The translations under genes were made by a program, and so were the position numbers. This document shows, piece by piece, positions 8,545-10,272 of a DNA stretch of 10,272 nucleotides; position 1 is the first letter of the stretch; each line of letters starts with the position of its first letter. Origin of the DNA: DATAFF01 sp036265615 (GTDB taxonomy: Bacteria > Pseudomonadota > Alphaproteobacteria > Rhizobiales > Aestuariivirgaceae); the NCBI GenBank assembly GCA_036265615.1, contig DATAOT010000222.1, positions 1-10,272 on the forward strand. Direction: 5' to 3'. The notes beneath the pieces are model-generated. The model ran no database searches and was not told the origin of the DNA. It was given only the letters and a program-made list of their open reading frames with translations.

Positions 8545-10272
8545 ATGAGCGAGGCGATCCGCGACAAGCCATGGATCATCCGGACCTATGCCGGCCATTC
8601 GACGGCGGCAGATAGCAATCGGCTGTTCCGCAGCAATCTCGCCAAGGGCCAGACGGGACTGTCGATCGCCTTCGATCTGCCGACCCAGACCGGCTATGAC
8701 AGCGATCATGAGCTGGCGCGCGGCGAGGTCGGCCGGGTCGGCGTGCCGATCTCGCACATCGGCGACATGCGAACGCTGTTCGAGGGCATCCCGCTTGCCC
8801 AGATGAACACGTCGATGACAATCAATGCGACGGCGGCGTGGCTCTATGCACTCTATATCGCGGTCGCCGACGAGCAGGGGGCAGAGCGCCGCCTTCTGGC
8901 GGGGACGACGCAGAACGACATCATCAAGGAATATCTGTCGCGCGGGACCTATATCTTCCCGCCCGAGCCGTCGCTGAAGCTCACCGCCGACATTGTCACC
9001 TGGTCGTGCCGCGAGACGCCGCGGTGGAACCCGATCAACATCTGCTCCTACCACCTGCAGGAGGCCGGAGCGACGGCAGTCCAGGAAATCGCCTTTGCGC
9101 TGGCCACGGCCATCGCGGTGCTCGATCACGTGCGCGACGCCGGCGGCGTTGACGCGAAGGCGTTTGCCGAGGTGGTCGGACGCATCAGCTTCTTCGTCAA
9201 TTCCGGCATGAAGCTCGTGACGGAGATCGCCAAGCTCACCGCCTTCGGCGAGCTGTGGGACGAGATCACGGCCGAGCGCTACGGCATCACGGAGGCGCAG
9301 CAGCGGCGCTTCCGATACGGCGTCCAGGTGAATTCCCTCGGCCTCACCGAGCAGCAGCCCGAGAACAACATCCCCCGCATCCTGGTCGAGCTGATGGCGG
9401 TGGTGCTGTCGCGCAATGCGCGGGCGCGGGCGGTTCAGCTGCCGGCCTGGAACGAGGCGCTAGGCTTGCCGCGACCGTGGGATCAGCAATGGTCGATGCG
9501 CATGCAGCAGATCGTCGCCTACGAAACCGATCTTCTCGAGCATGGCGACCTGTTCCAGGGTTCCTCGGTGCTCGCAGCCAAGGTTTCGGAACTCAAGGCC
9601 GAGGTGCAGCGCGAACTTGAGGCGATCGAGGCGATCGGCGGTGCGGTCAACGGCGTCACCTCGGGCTGCATGAAGCGGGCGCTGGTGCGCTCGAATGCCG
9701 CGCGGCTCGAGGCAATCGAATCCGGGCGCCAGGTGGTGGTGGGAGTCAACGCCTTTACCGAAAGCGAGCCGTCGCCGCTCGCGACATCGCTCGACGCGAT
9801 GGTCGTGACGGTGTCGCCGGAGCGGGAATTCGAGCAGATCGAGCGGCTGAAGGCGTGGCGGGCGGCGCGCGAGGAACGGCCGGCGCTCTTAGCGCTGGCG
9901 CAGCTCAAGGCGGCAGCACGGGAGGGAGCCAACATCATGGAGCCGTCGATCGCCTGCGCCAAGGCCAGGGTGACCACGGGTGAATGGGCCGAGGCGCTGC
10001 GGGCGGTCTATGGCGAGTACCGGCCGCCGACCGGGATCGGCGATGTCGGCATCATCGCCGAGGGGGACGAAGCTGCGATGCGGCGCGTGGTCGAGGCGCT
10101 GGCGGCCCGGCTCGGCGTCAAGCCGCGGTTCCTGGTCGGCAAGCCCGGGCTCGATGGCCATTCGAACGGGGCAGAGCAGATTGCGGTGAGAGCGCTCGAT
10201 GCCGGCTTCGAGGTGTTCTATGACGGCATCCGGTTGACGCCGGCCGAAATCGTGAAGGAGGCGCAGGCCCAT
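8545..10272 (+). CDS. ecm: Ethylmalonyl-CoA mutase, C-terminus beyond the window
   Basis: A coenzyme B12-dependent mutase (also called MeaA) converting (2R)-ethylmalonyl-CoA to (2S)-methylsuccinyl-CoA, the step after Ccr and epimerisation. The window holds 576 residues of an expected 650-680. The N-terminal barrel shows RTYAGHSTA (13-21), GLSIAFDLPTQTGYDSDH (38-55), NTSMTINATA (88-97), QNDIIKEYLSRGTYIFPP (123-140) and SYHLQEAGA (168-176). Y15, R133 and H170 align at a constant offset with Y89, R207 and H244 of methylmalonyl-CoA mutase, indicating a carboxylated substrate. The C-terminal B12 domain has GKPGLDGHSNG with D537-x-H539-xx-G542, where H539 is the cobalt ligand. The overall phrasing and the adjacent ccr favour Ecm over methylmalonyl-CoA mutase. 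ATG 8545 fits the family N-terminus, but no clear ribosome site precedes it. Confidence 0.95.
   Translation, partial: MSEAIRDKPWIIRTYAGHSTAADSNRLFRSNLAKGQTGLSIAFDLPTQTGYDSDHELARGEVGRVGVPISHIGDMRTLFEGIPLAQMNTSMTINATAAWLYALYIAVADEQGAERRLLAGTTQNDIIKEYLSRGTYIFPPEPSLKLTADIVTWSCRETPRWNPINICSYHLQEAGATAVQEIAFALATAIAVLDHVRDAGGVDAKAFAEVVGRISFFVNSGMKLVTEIAKLTAFGELWDEITAERYGITEAQQRRFRYGVQVNSLGLTEQQPENNIPRILVELMAVVLSRNARARAVQLPAWNEALGLPRPWDQQWSMRMQQIVAYETDLLEHGDLFQGSSVLAAKVSELKAEVQRELEAIEAIGGAVNGVTSGCMKRALVRSNAARLEAIESGRQVVVGVNAFTESEPSPLATSLDAMVVTVSPEREFEQIERLKAWRAAREERPALLALAQLKAAAREGANIMEPSIACAKARVTTGEWAEALRAVYGEYRPPTGIGDVGIIAEGDEAAMRRVVEALAARLGVKPRFLVGKPGLDGHSNGAEQIAVRALDAGFEVFYDGIRLTPAEIVKEAQAH

Noticed and set aside
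8197..9129. A 310-codon minus-strand open frame opposite the small membrane gene and ecm
   Set aside because: The plus strand holds an unambiguous B12 mutase. The antisense product is Arg/Asp-rich with no recognisable fold.

Overview
The window reads as ordinary chromosomal core DNA from a high-GC alphaproteobacterium, most likely of the Hyphomicrobiales (Rhizobiales). The basis is the order zapE - mdh - sucC, the pairing of crotonyl-CoA carboxylase/reductase with ethylmalonyl-CoA mutase, and the strong GC bias at third codon positions. I see no mobile element, CRISPR array, tRNA or rRNA. Genes are densely packed, and no gene-free stretch exceeds 300 bases; the longest, about 265 bp, lies between arsR and the YihY-family gene.

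Layout. Positions 1-5348 form a minus-strand block read right to left: an ArsR-type regulator, mmsA (methylmalonate-semialdehyde dehydrogenase), a 105-residue unknown protein, zapE (AFG1-like ATPase), mdh (malate dehydrogenase) and sucC (succinyl-CoA synthetase beta, cut by the left edge). mmsA, the unknown gene and zapE are spaced by only 9 and 26 bp. The zapE-mdh and mdh-sucC gaps are about 95 bp each, and both hold candidate promoters. The mdh-sucC gap also holds a strong palindrome pair that looks like a repressor operator. Positions 5614-6678 carry a plus-strand YihY-family membrane protein. It converges on minus-strand ccr (6675-7973), and the two stop codons share one CTAG. A 169-bp spacer with several symmetric elements separates ccr from a divergent plus-strand pair: a 116-residue three-helix membrane protein of unknown function, then ecm (ethylmalonyl-CoA mutase), cut by the right edge.

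How the genes fit together. Ccr and Ecm are two signature enzymes of the ethylmalonyl-CoA pathway, which assimilates acetyl-CoA without the glyoxylate shunt and releases propionyl-CoA/succinyl-CoA and glyoxylate/malate. MmsA feeds propionyl-CoA from valine or inositol breakdown into the same pool. SucC and Mdh process the succinyl-CoA and malate in the TCA cycle. The window is therefore a cluster around C3/C4 acyl-CoA and dicarboxylate flux, with ZapE, a YihY protein and two unknown small proteins alongside.

I do not see a clearly new biological system. The points most worth a second look are the sucC operator/promoter, the symmetric ccr/ecm spacer, the shared CTAG stop, the hairpin over the mmsA ribosome binding site and the two unknown small proteins.
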